Part shown: one piece after another, positions 1-9,088 of the stretch | Layout: the number at the start of each line of letters is the position of its first letter | Numbering within the stretch: position 1 is the stretch's first letter | From: G963665545 sp963665545 | Lineage (GTDB): Bacteria > Pseudomonadota > Gammaproteobacteria > Xanthomonadales > SZUA-36 | Length of the DNA: 64,000 nt | Assembly: GCA_963665545.2 (NCBI GenBank) | Contig: CAXXKZ010000012.1 | Coordinates: forward strand, 242,595 to 306,594 | Direction: 5' to 3' | Notes under the pieces: generated by a model | Told to the model about the DNA's origin: nothing | Databases searched by the model: none | The model's input: only the letters and a program-made list of their open reading frames with translations | Program-made: the position numbers and the translations under genes

Positions 1-1
1 A

Positions 2-1813
2 GCCATCGTGCTGATGGTGCACGGCAACGGCTGCCCTATCGTGCGGGCCGTGTGGCCCGCGCTGAACGCGATTCGCGAACGCTATGAGCCCCGGGGTGTG
101 CGCTTTTTCATGCTCAATTCAAATCTGCAGGACCATCGCGAATCGATTGCCACAGAAGCGGCTGATTTCGGTTTCGACCTACCGATCCTGGATGACCGCA
201 CACAACTGATTGGCGAGTCCTTGAATCTCAGCCGCACGGGCGAGGTGATCGTCATTGATCCGAAGTCCTGGGAGATCGTGTACCGCGGGCCGGTCGATGA
301 CCGGGTGACCTATGAGCGTCAAACACGCGAGGCAAAAGTAAGTTATCTTGCCGACGCGCTGGACGTGGTGATCGGCGGGCCGAACTCCGGCAAGTCCATC
401 GCGGTGGCACAACGCATGAGTCCTGGCTGCATCGTCAACCTGACCCAACGCGATGCCGACCATGGCGCCATTTCCTATTCCGACACCATTGCACCCCTGT
501 TGCAGGACAATTGTGTGACCTGCCACCAACAGGGCGGCCTCGGCCCGTGGGCCATGTCGAGCTACGACATGGTGCACGGCTTTGCCCCGATGATCCGTGA
601 AGTGGTGCGCACCCAGCGCATGCCACCCTGGCATGCCGATCCAGACATCGGCAGTTGGCAGGACGACCGCAGCCTCAGCGAAGAGGAAGTACGCACCCTG
701 GTCCATTGGGTAGAGGCTGGCGCACCGCGCGGAGAGGGCCCTGATCCCCTGGCGGAAAAACTCACACAGGCCCCGGCCTGGCCCTTGGGTGAACCTGATC
801 TGATCATCGAAGTACCGACCTTCGAAGTGCCCGCCACGGGTGTGGTCGAGTATCAGTACCCGGTCATCAATAACCCGTTGGACCGCGGAGTCTGGGTCAA
901 GGCTGTGACGGTCGCGCCCGGTGATCGCAGCGTCGTGCACCACGTTTTAGCCGGCGCGGCCGACCCCGGCAAGCCGGAGGAAAACCAGGACATATTCGAC
1001 AATTATCTGATCGGTTATGCGCCGGGCAACGAGACCCAGCATATGCCGAAAGGGACCGGGGTTTTTCTACCTCCCGGCGGCGACTTCCTGTTGCAGTTGC
1101 ACTACACCCCGACTGGCAAGCCGACTTCAGACACCACCCGCCTGGGGCTGTATTTTTACGACGAGCCGCCCAAAAATTTCCTGCGCCACACTGTCATTCT
1201 CGACCCGTCCATCCGCATCCCCGCCAATGACCCTAAATGGTCGAGAAGCGGTTATCTGGACTTTGACCGGGACGCCACCTTGTTCAGTTTATTGCCGCAC
1301 GCTCATTATCGCGGACGTAGCGCCACCTATACGTTGCGTTACCCCGACGGCAGCGAAGAAATCCTGCTGTCTGTACCCCGCTATGATTTCAACTGGCAAC
1401 GCAACTATATGTTTGAGCAGCCCATCCAGATTCCCGCCGGTTCAAGACTGATTTACACCGGCGTGTTCGACAATTCAGCCCAGAATCCCGGCAATCCGGA
1501 CCCCAACCGGATAGTGCCCTGGGGTCAGCAGTCCTGGGACGAAATGCTTTATGGCGACGTGCTGTTCAGTTGGAACGACGAATCGTCGGATCAGCCGATT
1601 CACGACTACCTGCGCATGAATGTGGCACAGATGTACGGCTTCATGGATCGGAATCAGGATGGCGTTCTGCATTGGGATGAATTGGGTGAAGAGATGAAGA
1701 AATCTCTCGAGTCCAGTTTCGGCGAGCTGGACAAAAATGGTGACCGTGGTCTGTCGCTGGATGAGTACATGCAGATGTACCAGGATTCGTCGCCCACGAC
1801 CGGAGGCCGCTAG
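2..1813 (+). CDS. Redoxin / c-type cytochrome / copper monooxygenase-like protein with EF-hands (5' partial)
   Basis: The reading frame is open to the left window edge, so the N-terminus, probably with a signal peptide, lies outside. From the first visible Met (base 8), residues 1-125 look like a thioredoxin-fold redoxin domain with one Cys (HGNGCP). A CVTCH haem-attachment motif follows at residues 169-173, in a region also carrying MPPWHADP. Residues ~270-510 resemble the copper type II ascorbate-dependent monooxygenase (PHM/DBH-like) fold, with HHVLAG, LQLHYTP and LPHAHYRG as likely copper-ligand segments. The last 60 residues hold two EF-hand loops (DRNQDGVLHWDE and DKNGDRGLSLDE). Such fusions are annotated as redoxin-domain or ascorbate-dependent monooxygenase proteins; the substrate is unknown. 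A periplasmic location is inferred from the haem motif. Its stop overlaps the GTG start of the next gene by one base, so the two are probably co-transcribed. Confidence 0.75.
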   Translation, partial: AIVLMVHGNGCPIVRAVWPALNAIRERYEPRGVRFFMLNSNLQDHRESIATEAADFGFDLPILDDRTQLIGESLNLSRTGEVIVIDPKSWEIVYRGPVDDRVTYERQTREAKVSYLADALDVVIGGPNSGKSIAVAQRMSPGCIVNLTQRDADHGAISYSDTIAPLLQDNCVTCHQQGGLGPWAMSSYDMVHGFAPMIREVVRTQRMPPWHADPDIGSWQDDRSLSEEEVRTLVHWVEAGAPRGEGPDPLAEKLTQAPAWPLGEPDLIIEVPTFEVPATGVVEYQYPVINNPLDRGVWVKAVTVAPGDRSVVHHVLAGAADPGKPEENQDIFDNYLIGYAPGNETQHMPKGTGVFLPPGGDFLLQLHYTPTGKPTSDTTRLGLYFYDEPPKNFLRHTVILDPSIRIPANDPKWSRSGYLDFDRDATLFSLLPHAHYRGRSATYTLRYPDGSEEILLSVPRYDFNWQRNYMFEQPIQIPAGSRLIYTGVFDNSAQNPGNPDPNRIVPWGQQSWDEMLYGDVLFSWNDESSDQPIHDYLRMNVAQMYGFMDRNQDGVLHWDELGEEMKKSLESSFGELDKNGDRGLSLDEYMQMYQDSSPTTGGR

Positions 1814-2988
1814 TGAGCCTGATTTCAGCGGATCAGACTTTTCAACTCACAGCAGTATTGTTGCTGTTGACCGCTTTCGGCTTCTGGGTCGAGCGCACCC
1901 GAATCGGGCGCAAACTGTCCGGGGTTCTCATCATCCTGTTTCTCGGCCTGCTGTTGTCAAATATCGGGCTGATTCCGCATTCCGCACCCATCTACAGCGG
2001 TGTGAGCTCCATGTTGGTGCCGTTGGCGATACCGATGTTGCTGTTTCGCGCCGACTTAAAGAAGGTGGTCAATGAAATCGGCCCCATGCTCAAGGCTTTT
2101 ATCGCCTCTGCGTTGGTCATCAGCTTCACGGTGATTGTTTTTTGCCTGGCTTTTGACTTTGGTGAATTCGAGGCTAAGGTCGGCGGTACGCTGGCTGCCA
2201 GCTATATCGGCGGTTCACTCAACTTCGTTGCCGTTGCCCAGGCGGTCGAGCTGACGGACCCCAATCATTATGTCGCCGCACTCACCGCCGACACCATCGG
2301 CGCGGTGTGGTTTCTGGTGCTCATAATGATGTTGCCGACGCTGGCGATCGCACGCCGCGCAATGCCTTCGCGCTACATCACCACAGGCGATGAAGACCAT
2401 GAGACGGTCGAGGATGAAGACCATGGGGCGGTCGAGCAAGAGGAAGATGAGGCGGAAGAAGAGGCCGGGACATTCAACATCATTGGGCTAAGTGCCGCAA
2501 TCGCCGCCAGCATGACAATTTGTGCCTTGGGGCAACTCATCGCCGCCGGTTTGGGCATGGACAACTACTTCATCCTGATCATCACGGTGCTGTCCCTGGC
2601 CGTCGCCAATTTCGCCCAGCCGTTGGTGCGGCGGTTTAACGCGGAATTCGAAGTCGCGACGTTTTTCATGTATATCTTTTTCATCACCATCGGCGCCAGC
2701 GCTGAACTGTCCTCAATGGCCGGCGTAGCCCTGCCCTACGTCGGCCTGATCTGCGGCGCTGTGCTGCTGTTTATCGTCCTGATCATTCCTCTCGGGAAGC
2801 TGCTCAAACTGGACCTTGCCGAGCTGATGATCGCGGCCAATGCCTGCATCCTGGGGCCGCCCACGGCAGCCGCCATGGCAGCGGGCGAAGGCTGGAATGA
2901 TCTGGTCACACCCGGGATGCTGACCGGTGTACTGGGTTATTCGGTGGCCACCTTTATCGGTGTTGCCATTACCCAGATTCTGGCTTGA
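1813..2988 (+). CDS. DUF819 family integral membrane protein
   Basis: This 391-residue protein is almost entirely hydrophobic, with about ten predicted membrane segments, and matches the DUF819 (YjcL-like) family in length and character (for example GGSLNFVAVAQA and the C-terminal GPPTAAAMAAGEGW). The function of the family is not established; a transporter-like role is plausible. The start is GTG at 1813, overlapping the TAG of the upstream monooxygenase-like gene by one base and implying translational coupling. A strongly acidic cytoplasmic loop at residues ~193-219 contains a tandem duplication. No catalytic motif is visible. Confidence 0.8.
   Translation: MSLISADQTFQLTAVLLLLTAFGFWVERTRIGRKLSGVLIILFLGLLLSNIGLIPHSAPIYSGVSSMLVPLAIPMLLFRADLKKVVNEIGPMLKAFIASALVISFTVIVFCLAFDFGEFEAKVGGTLAASYIGGSLNFVAVAQAVELTDPNHYVAALTADTIGAVWFLVLIMMLPTLAIARRAMPSRYITTGDEDHETVEDEDHGAVEQEEDEAEEEAGTFNIIGLSAAIAASMTICALGQLIAAGLGMDNYFILIITVLSLAVANFAQPLVRRFNAEFEVATFFMYIFFITIGASAELSSMAGVALPYVGLICGAVLLFIVLIIPLGKLLKLDLAELMIAANACILGPPTAAAMAAGEGWNDLVTPGMLTGVLGYSVATFIGVAITQILA
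2389..2436 (+). repeat. 24-bp tandem duplication encoding the acidic loop of the DUF819 protein
   Basis: Two adjacent 24-base units, 2389-2412 and 2413-2436, differ at two positions and encode the successive DEDHETVE / DEDHGAVE segments. The duplication is in frame and simply lengthens an acidic loop between membrane segments. It looks like a recent slippage or duplication event. Confidence 0.8.
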
Positions 2989-3113
2989 TCCCTGGCGGGC
3001 TGTCCAGGCCACCCGCCGTTGAAAGACTGATGCGCGCCGACGGGTCTCTTCTGGGGCGTTCCGGCAGTGAGACGGTTTATTGGATGCTAGCAAGTCATAC
3101 TGACAACGACTTC

Positions 3114-4136
3114 ATGCTGTGCCCGCATTTGCACCGGGCGGGGCGCAGGGCGGGCGTCCTCATTTCACTATCGTTGATCTTCTTTGCCGCGCCACCTGCC
3201 TGGGCCCAGGACTGCCACCCCGCTTCGATCCACCTGACCCGACAGCAGCATGTCGACCAGTTCCAGGCTGATCACGGGCCCTGCAATCGAATATCTTCAC
3301 AGCTCATTATTCGCGGTTTCGATATTTCGAATCTGCGTGGCTTATCGGCACTGACGGCTATCGGCGGCGATCTCTTCATTGAGGATACCGACAAAATGAC
3401 GGACCTTTCAGGCCTGTCTTCACTGAAAACCATCGGCGGTGAAGTGGGTGTCTTTCATAACTTCGGCCTGCTGAGCATTGATGGATTGGAATCGCTCACC
3501 CGCGTCAGCGGCGACCTGGCGATCTTCGCCAATCCGGAGATGCTGCATGTCGATGGCTTGTCTTCGCTGACATCGGTGGGCGGGTTTTTGGCGCTTTCCG
3601 ATCTTGAATCCCTGGTTGAAGTCGACGGGCTGATTTCACTCACCCTGGTCGAACACCACCTCTATATCAAGGTCAATCACCACTTGGAAAATCTACACGG
3701 TCTGTCGTCGCTGGTGAAGGTTGGCGGCGTGCTAAACCTCGAACTAAACGACGTCCTGATATCGCTCGACGGACTGGATTCGCTGACCAGCATTGGCATC
3801 GACCTGGATCTCTATGCCAACAATGCCCTGCAACACCTGGACGGGCTTGAGGCACTGATCGAGGTCGGCCGCAACGTCGTGATTCAGCATCATCCGAGCT
3901 TGTCCGGTTGCATGGCGCTGGCGTCATTGTTAGATGAAAAAGATGATGCCATTGCGGGGCCGGGCGGCGCAGGGACCAAGGTCCCGGATGTGGGCGGATT
4001 CATTGCGCTCTCCGCCAATTTATTTGGTTGCAATGACAGGCGGGAAATTTTGGCCCGCCATGCGCTTCGTGCCAGGGCCTGTGCGAGGCCATTGTGGTCT
4101 TCAAGCGTGCTCAACCCCGGGTGTCGCCCACACTGA
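3114..4136 (+). CDS. Secreted receptor-L-domain / leucine-rich-like protein
   Basis: The start is ATG 3114 because it opens a good signal peptide (MLCPHLHRAGRRAGVLISLS..., cleaved after AWAQ); upstream codons in the same frame do not look like protein. The mature part contains about eight ~23-residue repeats of the form 'GLxSLTxIGGDLxIxxNxxLxxLDGL', the receptor L-domain pattern seen in many secreted bacterial proteins. It is probably a beta-helical binding or surface protein; no catalytic motif is seen. The last ~30 residues are Arg-rich and dissimilar, so the natural C-terminus may be altered. It lies just downstream of the DUF819 gene and converges with the GST gene at 4164. The ligand is unknown. 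Confidence 0.7.
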   Translation: MLCPHLHRAGRRAGVLISLSLIFFAAPPAWAQDCHPASIHLTRQQHVDQFQADHGPCNRISSQLIIRGFDISNLRGLSALTAIGGDLFIEDTDKMTDLSGLSSLKTIGGEVGVFHNFGLLSIDGLESLTRVSGDLAIFANPEMLHVDGLSSLTSVGGFLALSDLESLVEVDGLISLTLVEHHLYIKVNHHLENLHGLSSLVKVGGVLNLELNDVLISLDGLDSLTSIGIDLDLYANNALQHLDGLEALIEVGRNVVIQHHPSLSGCMALASLLDEKDDAIAGPGGAGTKVPDVGGFIALSANLFGCNDRREILARHALRARACARPLWSSSVLNPGCRPH

Positions 4137-4163
4137 GCCATCCAGTGGCTCCAAATGCCCTGC

Positions 4164-4793
4164 CTACACCGATGCGCTGGGGCGCTGGGCGACCTCAGCG
4201 TACCAACGCGCAATATTGGGCCAGGTTTCCACCACCGGCATCTTGATCCAGCCGGCGAATTCGACACTGACAAAGCCGCCGATGTCGGCCACCGTGAAGC
4301 GGTCCAGAGCAATGTAGGACGATGCCGCAAGCCGCTCGTCAAGTTGCGCTATGAAAGCCTCGAGCCGCTTCCGGCCGCGCTTGACCAGCGCCGGGATTTG
4401 CGCATAGCTCTCAGGCCCGGTCAGCGCGCGGTTTTCGAAGCCCCTCGCCTGGTTGCGCAATGCCTCAGCGGCGGCAAGAAAACCGTCGATGACGATGCGC
4501 TGATACCAATTTATTACCAAGGCCTGTTCCCGCCCGTCGCGTCCCAGCAGGTTGGGGTCGGGGAAGCGCGACTCCAGGTAATGACAAATGGCCAGGGACT
4601 CGTTCAGGCAGGTACCATCATCCAACTCGAGCACCGGCACTGTGCAGCGGGGGTTGATGGCCTTGAAAGCATCGCCCAGATGCTCCTGATCGCGCAGGTC
4701 AACCTCCACCGTCGGGATATCAATGTCTTTCTCTGCAATGAACATGCGCACGCGGCGTGGGCTCGGTGCCGGCTGGCAGTCATAGAATTTCAT
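4164..4793 (-). CDS. Glutathione S-transferase family protein
   Basis: A 209-residue cytosolic GST. The N-terminal thioredoxin-like domain begins MKFYDCQPAPSPRRVRMF and holds the cis-proline and glutathione-binding segment 'CTVPVLELDDGTCLNESLAI', followed by an all-helical C-terminal domain with FTVADIGGF, the usual N-capping region. Length is typical. Start ATG 4793 is where homology begins; the frame remains open further upstream without GST-like sequence. It would conjugate glutathione to electrophiles or act in stress protection; the substrate cannot be read. It is divergent from the ABC-exporter operon starting at 4875 and may share a regulatory region with it. Confidence 0.85.
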   Translation of the reverse strand: MKFYDCQPAPSPRRVRMFIAEKDIDIPTVEVDLRDQEHLGDAFKAINPRCTVPVLELDDGTCLNESLAICHYLESRFPDPNLLGRDGREQALVINWYQRIVIDGFLAAAEALRNQARGFENRALTGPESYAQIPALVKRGRKRLEAFIAQLDERLAASSYIALDRFTVADIGGFVSVEFAGWIKMPVVETWPNIARWYAEVAQRPSASV

Positions 4794-4874
4794 GACAAGG
4801 GATTCTCTGTGATAATTGGGGTCGGTTATCATAACAATGCTGCCACCGGGTTGGCGCAACAGGAGGAGCTCAAA

Positions 4875-5819
4875 GTGCTGGTGGTCGAAAACCTGGTCAA
4901 GCATTATGGCGATTTCGTGGCTGCTGACGATGTCAGCTTTACCGCGCACAAGGGGCAGATATTCGGATTGCTGGGTCCCAATGGCGCCGGCAAGTCGACA
5001 ACAATCAACTGCATCTCCGGATTGCTCAAGCCCACTTCGGGACGGCTTGCCGTGGCCGGCCACGATACGCAAAATGACGCGAGAAATGCGCGCAAATCCC
5101 TTGGGATTGTGCCCCAGGAACTGGCCCTGTACGAAGATCTGCCGGCGGTTGAGAACCTGAGATTCTGGGGCAAAGCCTATGGCCTGCGGGGGTCAGACCT
5201 GGAATCACGTGTCGAGCAAGTGCTCGACACGATTGGTCTGGCCAACCGCGCAAAAGATCTGCCCAAGACCTTTTCAGGCGGCATGAAACGCCGCCTCAAT
5301 TTCGGCTGTGGCATCGTCCATCGCCCCCGGGTCCTGTTATTGGATGAACCCACGGTGGGTGTCGATCCACAATCACGCGAGCGCCTGTTTGCAATGGTGG
5401 AGGCCGAACGCGACAACGGCGCCTGCGTGTTGTACACCACGCATTACATGGAAGAGGCCGAACGCCTGTGTGATTCTCTCGCCATCATTGACCATGGCAA
5501 ACTGATCGCCCAGGGCAGCGTGCAAGATCTCAGATCGCAACTGGGCGCCCGTGACGTCCTACAGCTCAGCGGTTCGTTCCCAAAAGACATTACGGAACAA
5601 GGTATTCTTGCGTTGGCCAATCAGGGTATTCCCGATCTAAGTATCCTCTCACTGGAGTACGCCAGCTTGAGTCTGACTTTGTCTTCCGGCTCGCAGCATT
5701 TGCCGGCGATTTTTCGGGCCATCACCGAGGCCGGGGGTTCGGTTGCTGAAACCAGTCTGCGCAGTCCCAACCTGGAAACCCTGTTCCTTTTACTCACAGG
5801 CAAGGAATTGAGGGAGTAG
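4875..5819 (+). CDS. DrrA-type ABC transporter ATP-binding protein
   Basis: The 314-residue nucleotide-binding subunit of an ABC-2 exporter. Walker A is GPNGAGKST, the Q-loop lies in LGIVPQELALYEDL, the signature is FSGGMKRR, Walker B is LLLDEPTVGVD and the switch His is in TTHYMEEAE. The ~90-residue C-terminal extension fits the daunorubicin-resistance (DrrA) subfamily. The start is GTG 4875, six bases after the strong ribosome-binding site AGGAGGAG (4861-4868). The gene is followed after 4 bases by two ABC-2 permease genes, so the three would form an exporter of a lipid, drug or polymer. One of the partner permeases is interrupted. Confidence 0.9.
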   Translation: MLVVENLVKHYGDFVAADDVSFTAHKGQIFGLLGPNGAGKSTTINCISGLLKPTSGRLAVAGHDTQNDARNARKSLGIVPQELALYEDLPAVENLRFWGKAYGLRGSDLESRVEQVLDTIGLANRAKDLPKTFSGGMKRRLNFGCGIVHRPRVLLLDEPTVGVDPQSRERLFAMVEAERDNGACVLYTTHYMEEAERLCDSLAIIDHGKLIAQGSVQDLRSQLGARDVLQLSGSFPKDITEQGILALANQGIPDLSILSLEYASLSLTLSSGSQHLPAIFRAITEAGGSVAETSLRSPNLETLFLLLTGKELRE

Positions 5820-5823
5820 CGCA

Positions 5824-7104
5824 GTGGGTTTTGTCCTGTCCAGTTTTGTCAAAGATATCAGCCGCTGGCGACAGGACTGGACATCCCTCCTGTTGTGGAT
5901 CGCGATTCCCCTGTTGATCGGAACCCTGATCACCTCCCTGATGGACCAGGGCGATGGTGCAATGCCGCGAGGCTTGTTGCTGATTGCGGACCAGGATGAT
6001 TCCCTGTTGAGTGGACTCGTGGCCAGCGCTTACAGCCAGGGTCAAATTGGTGAAATGATCACAGTGGAGCAGGTCAAGCGGGAAGAAGGTACACAACGAA
6101 TCGATGCTGGAGAGGCCAGCGCTCTGCTGATCATTCCACTGGGCTTTTCCGATGCATTCCTCAAGTCGCAACCGATCGCACTGACACTGAGAACCAATCC
6201 GGCCCAGACCATCCTGCCTGGCATCATTACCGAAGTGACCGAGATTCTGCTCGATGCGGGCTTTTACGCCCATGAGGTATTCGGCGAGGAAATCAGCACC
6301 ATACAGTCATTGACCCAGAATGTTGGCCTCGGCGATGGCCAGAATGATGGCCTGGATGATGGCCTGGCAGATGGCATAGGCAATGCACAAATTGCTGCAT
6401 TGTCTGTTGTCATCAGCAACAAGATACAAAGTGTTGCGCCTTTATTGTTCCCTCCCGTTATTGAGCTGGAAATCGAACAAGACACGCCGCAGGCCCCCGG
6501 TGTTCCTTTGGCCTTGCTGTTTCTGCCCGGCATTATCCTGATAGCAGTGCTGTTTGCGGCCAACGGCCTGGCCAGTGACTATTGGAAGGAACGCGACCAG
6601 GGCACCCTGCGACGCTTGGTCTGTTCACCCGGTCAGCTGGGCGGTTTTGTTGCCGGCAAAGCGCTGGCGGTGGCTGTCGTCATGCTAATGATTGCCGGCC
6701 TGACGCTGGTCATCGGCTTTGTTTACCATGGCATTGCCTGGAGCCGCCTGCCTTCGACACTGCTCTGGACCTCGCTGTCCGGTGTCGCCCTGTTTGCCTG
6801 GTTCGCAGCACTGCAAATGCTGGCTGCCAACCGCCGGGCCGCCAACCTGATCTCATCAATGTTGCTGTTCCCGCTATTAATGGCCGGCGGCAGTTTTTTT
6901 CCATTTGCAGCGCTACCGGGCTGGATCGCATCGATAGGGCGCAAGACGCCCAATGGATTTGTCACCGACCGTCTTGGTGTCGAATTGATGGCGAGTTCCT
7001 CCTGGTCGATCGACGCGATGAGTTGGCTGATTGTATTCGCCATGGCCGTCGCTGGACTGGCGCTGTGTTCCTGGCGCCTGCGGGCTGGCTTTGCGCGGAG
7101 TTGA
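5824..7104 (+). CDS. ABC-2 type permease (first of pair)
   Basis: A 426-residue ABC-2 membrane subunit. It has one N-terminal membrane segment (LLLWIAIPLLIGTLITSL), a large extracytoplasmic domain of ~180 residues, and a C-terminal bundle of about five helices carrying the usual ERDQGTLRRL coupling-helix motif. Start GTG 5824 lies 4 bases after the ATPase stop, with GGGAG as ribosome-binding site. Residues ~166-185 contain a Gly/Asp-rich run of GLxDG repeats in the extracytoplasmic domain, an unusual low-complexity loop. It would pair with the ATPase at 4875 and the permease at 7128. Confidence 0.88.
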   Translation: MGFVLSSFVKDISRWRQDWTSLLLWIAIPLLIGTLITSLMDQGDGAMPRGLLLIADQDDSLLSGLVASAYSQGQIGEMITVEQVKREEGTQRIDAGEASALLIIPLGFSDAFLKSQPIALTLRTNPAQTILPGIITEVTEILLDAGFYAHEVFGEEISTIQSLTQNVGLGDGQNDGLDDGLADGIGNAQIAALSVVISNKIQSVAPLLFPPVIELEIEQDTPQAPGVPLALLFLPGIILIAVLFAANGLASDYWKERDQGTLRRLVCSPGQLGGFVAGKALAVAVVMLMIAGLTLVIGFVYHGIAWSRLPSTLLWTSLSGVALFAWFAALQMLAANRRAANLISSMLLFPLLMAGGSFFPFAALPGWIASIGRKTPNGFVTDRLGVELMASSSWSIDAMSWLIVFAMAVAGLALCSWRLRAGFARS

Positions 7105-7127
7105 CCCGATGGAGGGAGTTCGCAGAC

Positions 7128-8285
7128 GTGAATAACATACTGCTCATCGCCTGGCACGATATCCGCCACCAGATGCGCCAGGCTTCGACGCTGGCCTGAG
7201 TATTCGTGATGCCGCCGATATTCTTCTACTTCATCGGCACAGTAACCGGCGGCTTCGCTGCAGGCGTCACCGGCGGCGCCGAGAAACCGCTGGTAGTGGA
7301 AGCAACCACGCCCGGTTTCATGCAGGCCCAGATTGATTTTCGGCTGCGGGAAAACGGCTTTAAGCCAGAATGGATCGGGGCCACAGATACGCCGCCGATC
7401 CCCGAAGCCGCGCCACCCATTCGCACCCTGCGATTTCCTGATGATCTGAGCACACAAATCGCATCCGGTCTACAAGTCAAAGCCAGCTTTGAAACCACAG
7501 CTTCGGCACTGGCCCGCAACTATGAAGCGATCAAGGTTCAGCGCAGTATCTATACAGTGCTTGCAGACATCGTCACCGCCGATCTCCGCACCGATGGGCC
7601 GGTTAGCGCAGCGTCGCTTCGCAGCCTCAATGACACCCCAAGAATTTGGCAACTCGAGGTCGAGAGCGCCGGAACCCTGCGACGCATTCCGAGTGGATTC
7701 GAACAGGCAATACCCGGCATCCTGGTGATGTTTACGCTACTGGTGCTGCTAACCAGCGGCGCGTCCATGCTTGCCATCGAAAGAAACCAGGGTCTGCTCC
7801 GCAGATTGGCATCAACGCCGATTTCACGATTGGAAATCGTCGGTGGAAAGTGGCTGGGGCGCATGGCGCTTGCGGCCATTCAGATCGTTGCCGCGCTCGC
7901 CGTCGGCACGTGGGTGTTCAGGATGCAGTGGGGACCCGACATCGGCATGGTGGTCGTCGTGCTCGGCAGCTGGGCGGCGTTTTGCGCTTCGGCCGGCCTG
8001 TTGCTGGGCAGCCTGGCGCGAACAGAAACCCAGGCCGCCGGTCTGGGAGTATTGCTGGCCAATATGTTGGCGGCGCTAGGCGGCTGCTGGTGGCCGATTG
8101 AAATCACGCCTCAATGGATGCAATTCATCCAGAAGCTGCTGCCCACGGGTTGGATCATGGATGCACTGCACAAGCTGATCAGTTTCGGTGCCGGTAGCGC
8201 CTCTGTGATCCCACACACTGCAGTCTTGCTGCTGGGGACGATGGTGGTGGCGGCCGTTGCGGTCAAGCGCTTCCGCTACGAGTGA
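7128..8285 (+). pseudogene. ABC-2 type permease (second), interrupted by in-frame TGA at 7197
   Basis: Translation from GTG 7128 (ribosome-binding site GGAGGGAG at 7111-7118) gives a normal ABC-2 N-terminus, NNILLIAWHDIRHQMRQAST, that runs in the same frame straight through a TGA codon at 7197-7199 into VFVMPPIFFYFIG. The transmembrane segment and frame continue on both sides, so the TGA probably replaces a sense codon (TGG is one base away). Downstream are the extracytoplasmic domain, the RNQGLLRRLASTPISRLE coupling region and five helices, ending at 8285. The intact product would be ~385 residues. If translation restarts at GTG 7206/ATG 7209, only the first 23 residues are lost, but that removes the start of the first membrane helix. 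This may be a true nonsense mutation or a sequence error. Confidence 0.8.
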
Positions 8286-8295
8286 ACGTCCACAG

Positions 8296-9060
8296 CTAAC
8301 GGCCTTCAAATACGGGCTTTCGTTTGGCCAATGCCGCGGCCAGCCCGGTGGCCAGATCATCTGAGGCGGCGCAGCGATCAATCCACCGCCGGGCCTCGGA
8401 TTGATCGAGATTGCCCTGAGCGATGCGATTGCACATCAGCAACATGGCGGAGACTGCCAGCGGCGCCAGGCCAGCGATGTGGGTGGCCAGGCGATCAACC
8501 CGTGGGATTAGCTCCTGCGGCTGGCAGACCTCGTGTAAATAGCCCATTTGCAACAGGGCGCAGGCATCGAGGGTCTCGGAGGCCACCAGCAACCGTTTTG
8601 CAGTGTCCAGGCCAAGCCGCTCTACGTAGCGGCGAATTCCGGCCTCTGGGTAGCACAAACCGAAGCGGGCAGCGGGTACCATCAGCGTCATGCCTTCAAT
8701 GCCGAAGCGGAAATCACAACACAAAGCCAACTCAACCCCACCCCCGAAAGTATCGCCATTCATCGCCGCAATTTTCGGAATGGCCAGATCGGCAAGACCC
8801 GCGGTCATGGATTCAAACAAATCGATGTCGATTTCTCCACTGACCAGTTGATCCAGGGCAAGGCCCGAGGAGAAACAGGCCCCACCTGTCCCGGTCAGGA
8901 CCAGCACGCGTGCTTGCGAAGACTGTTCAACCCGGGCAACAAGGTCGATGAACAGCTCAACCGCCTGGCGATTCAGCGAGTTGTGCCTGCTTGGGTTGTT
9001 GAGGACAAGACGGGCGATGTGGTTGTCGATGCTCAGGTTGATATGAGGTTGCATGATCAT
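8296..9060 (-). CDS. Enoyl-CoA hydratase/isomerase family protein
   Basis: A 254-residue crotonase-fold protein. The oxyanion-hole segments are ACFSSGLALDQL (residues ~62-73) and GDTFGGGVELALCCD (~100-114). The usual catalytic Glu pair is not obvious: residues near 'YPEAGIRRYVERLG' give one Glu. It could hydrate enoyl-CoAs or isomerise or hydrolyse a related thioester. Start ATG 9060 (a second ATG lies two codons later). It converges with the ABC permease, 10 bases apart, and is 28 bases downstream of the DinB-like gene on the same strand, suggesting a two-gene unit. Confidence 0.85.
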   Translation of the reverse strand: MIMQPHINLSIDNHIARLVLNNPSRHNSLNRQAVELFIDLVARVEQSSQARVLVLTGTGGACFSSGLALDQLVSGEIDIDLFESMTAGLADLAIPKIAAMNGDTFGGGVELALCCDFRFGIEGMTLMVPAARFGLCYPEAGIRRYVERLGLDTAKRLLVASETLDACALLQMGYLHEVCQPQELIPRVDRLATHIAGLAPLAVSAMLLMCNRIAQGNLDQSEARRWIDRCAASDDLATGLAAALAKRKPVFEGR

Positions 9061-9088
9061 GGCTTTGCCAGCATATTAGCCTCGACAG

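Noticed and set aside
179..943. Long minus-strand frame opposite the monooxygenase-like gene.
   Set aside because: It mirrors the codons of the real gene, has no family resemblance and no ribosome-binding site.
4155..4874. Upstream extension of the ABC ATPase frame by 240 codons.
   Set aside because: It runs antisense through the GST gene, and the strong AGGAGGAG site fixes the start at 4875.
7197..7199. TGA read as selenocysteine or as evidence of a recoded stop.
   Set aside because: No SECIS-like hairpin follows, the position lies in a membrane helix where Trp is natural, and TGA is used as a normal stop by other genes here. TAG in gltB is a different codon, so a single reassignment cannot explain both.
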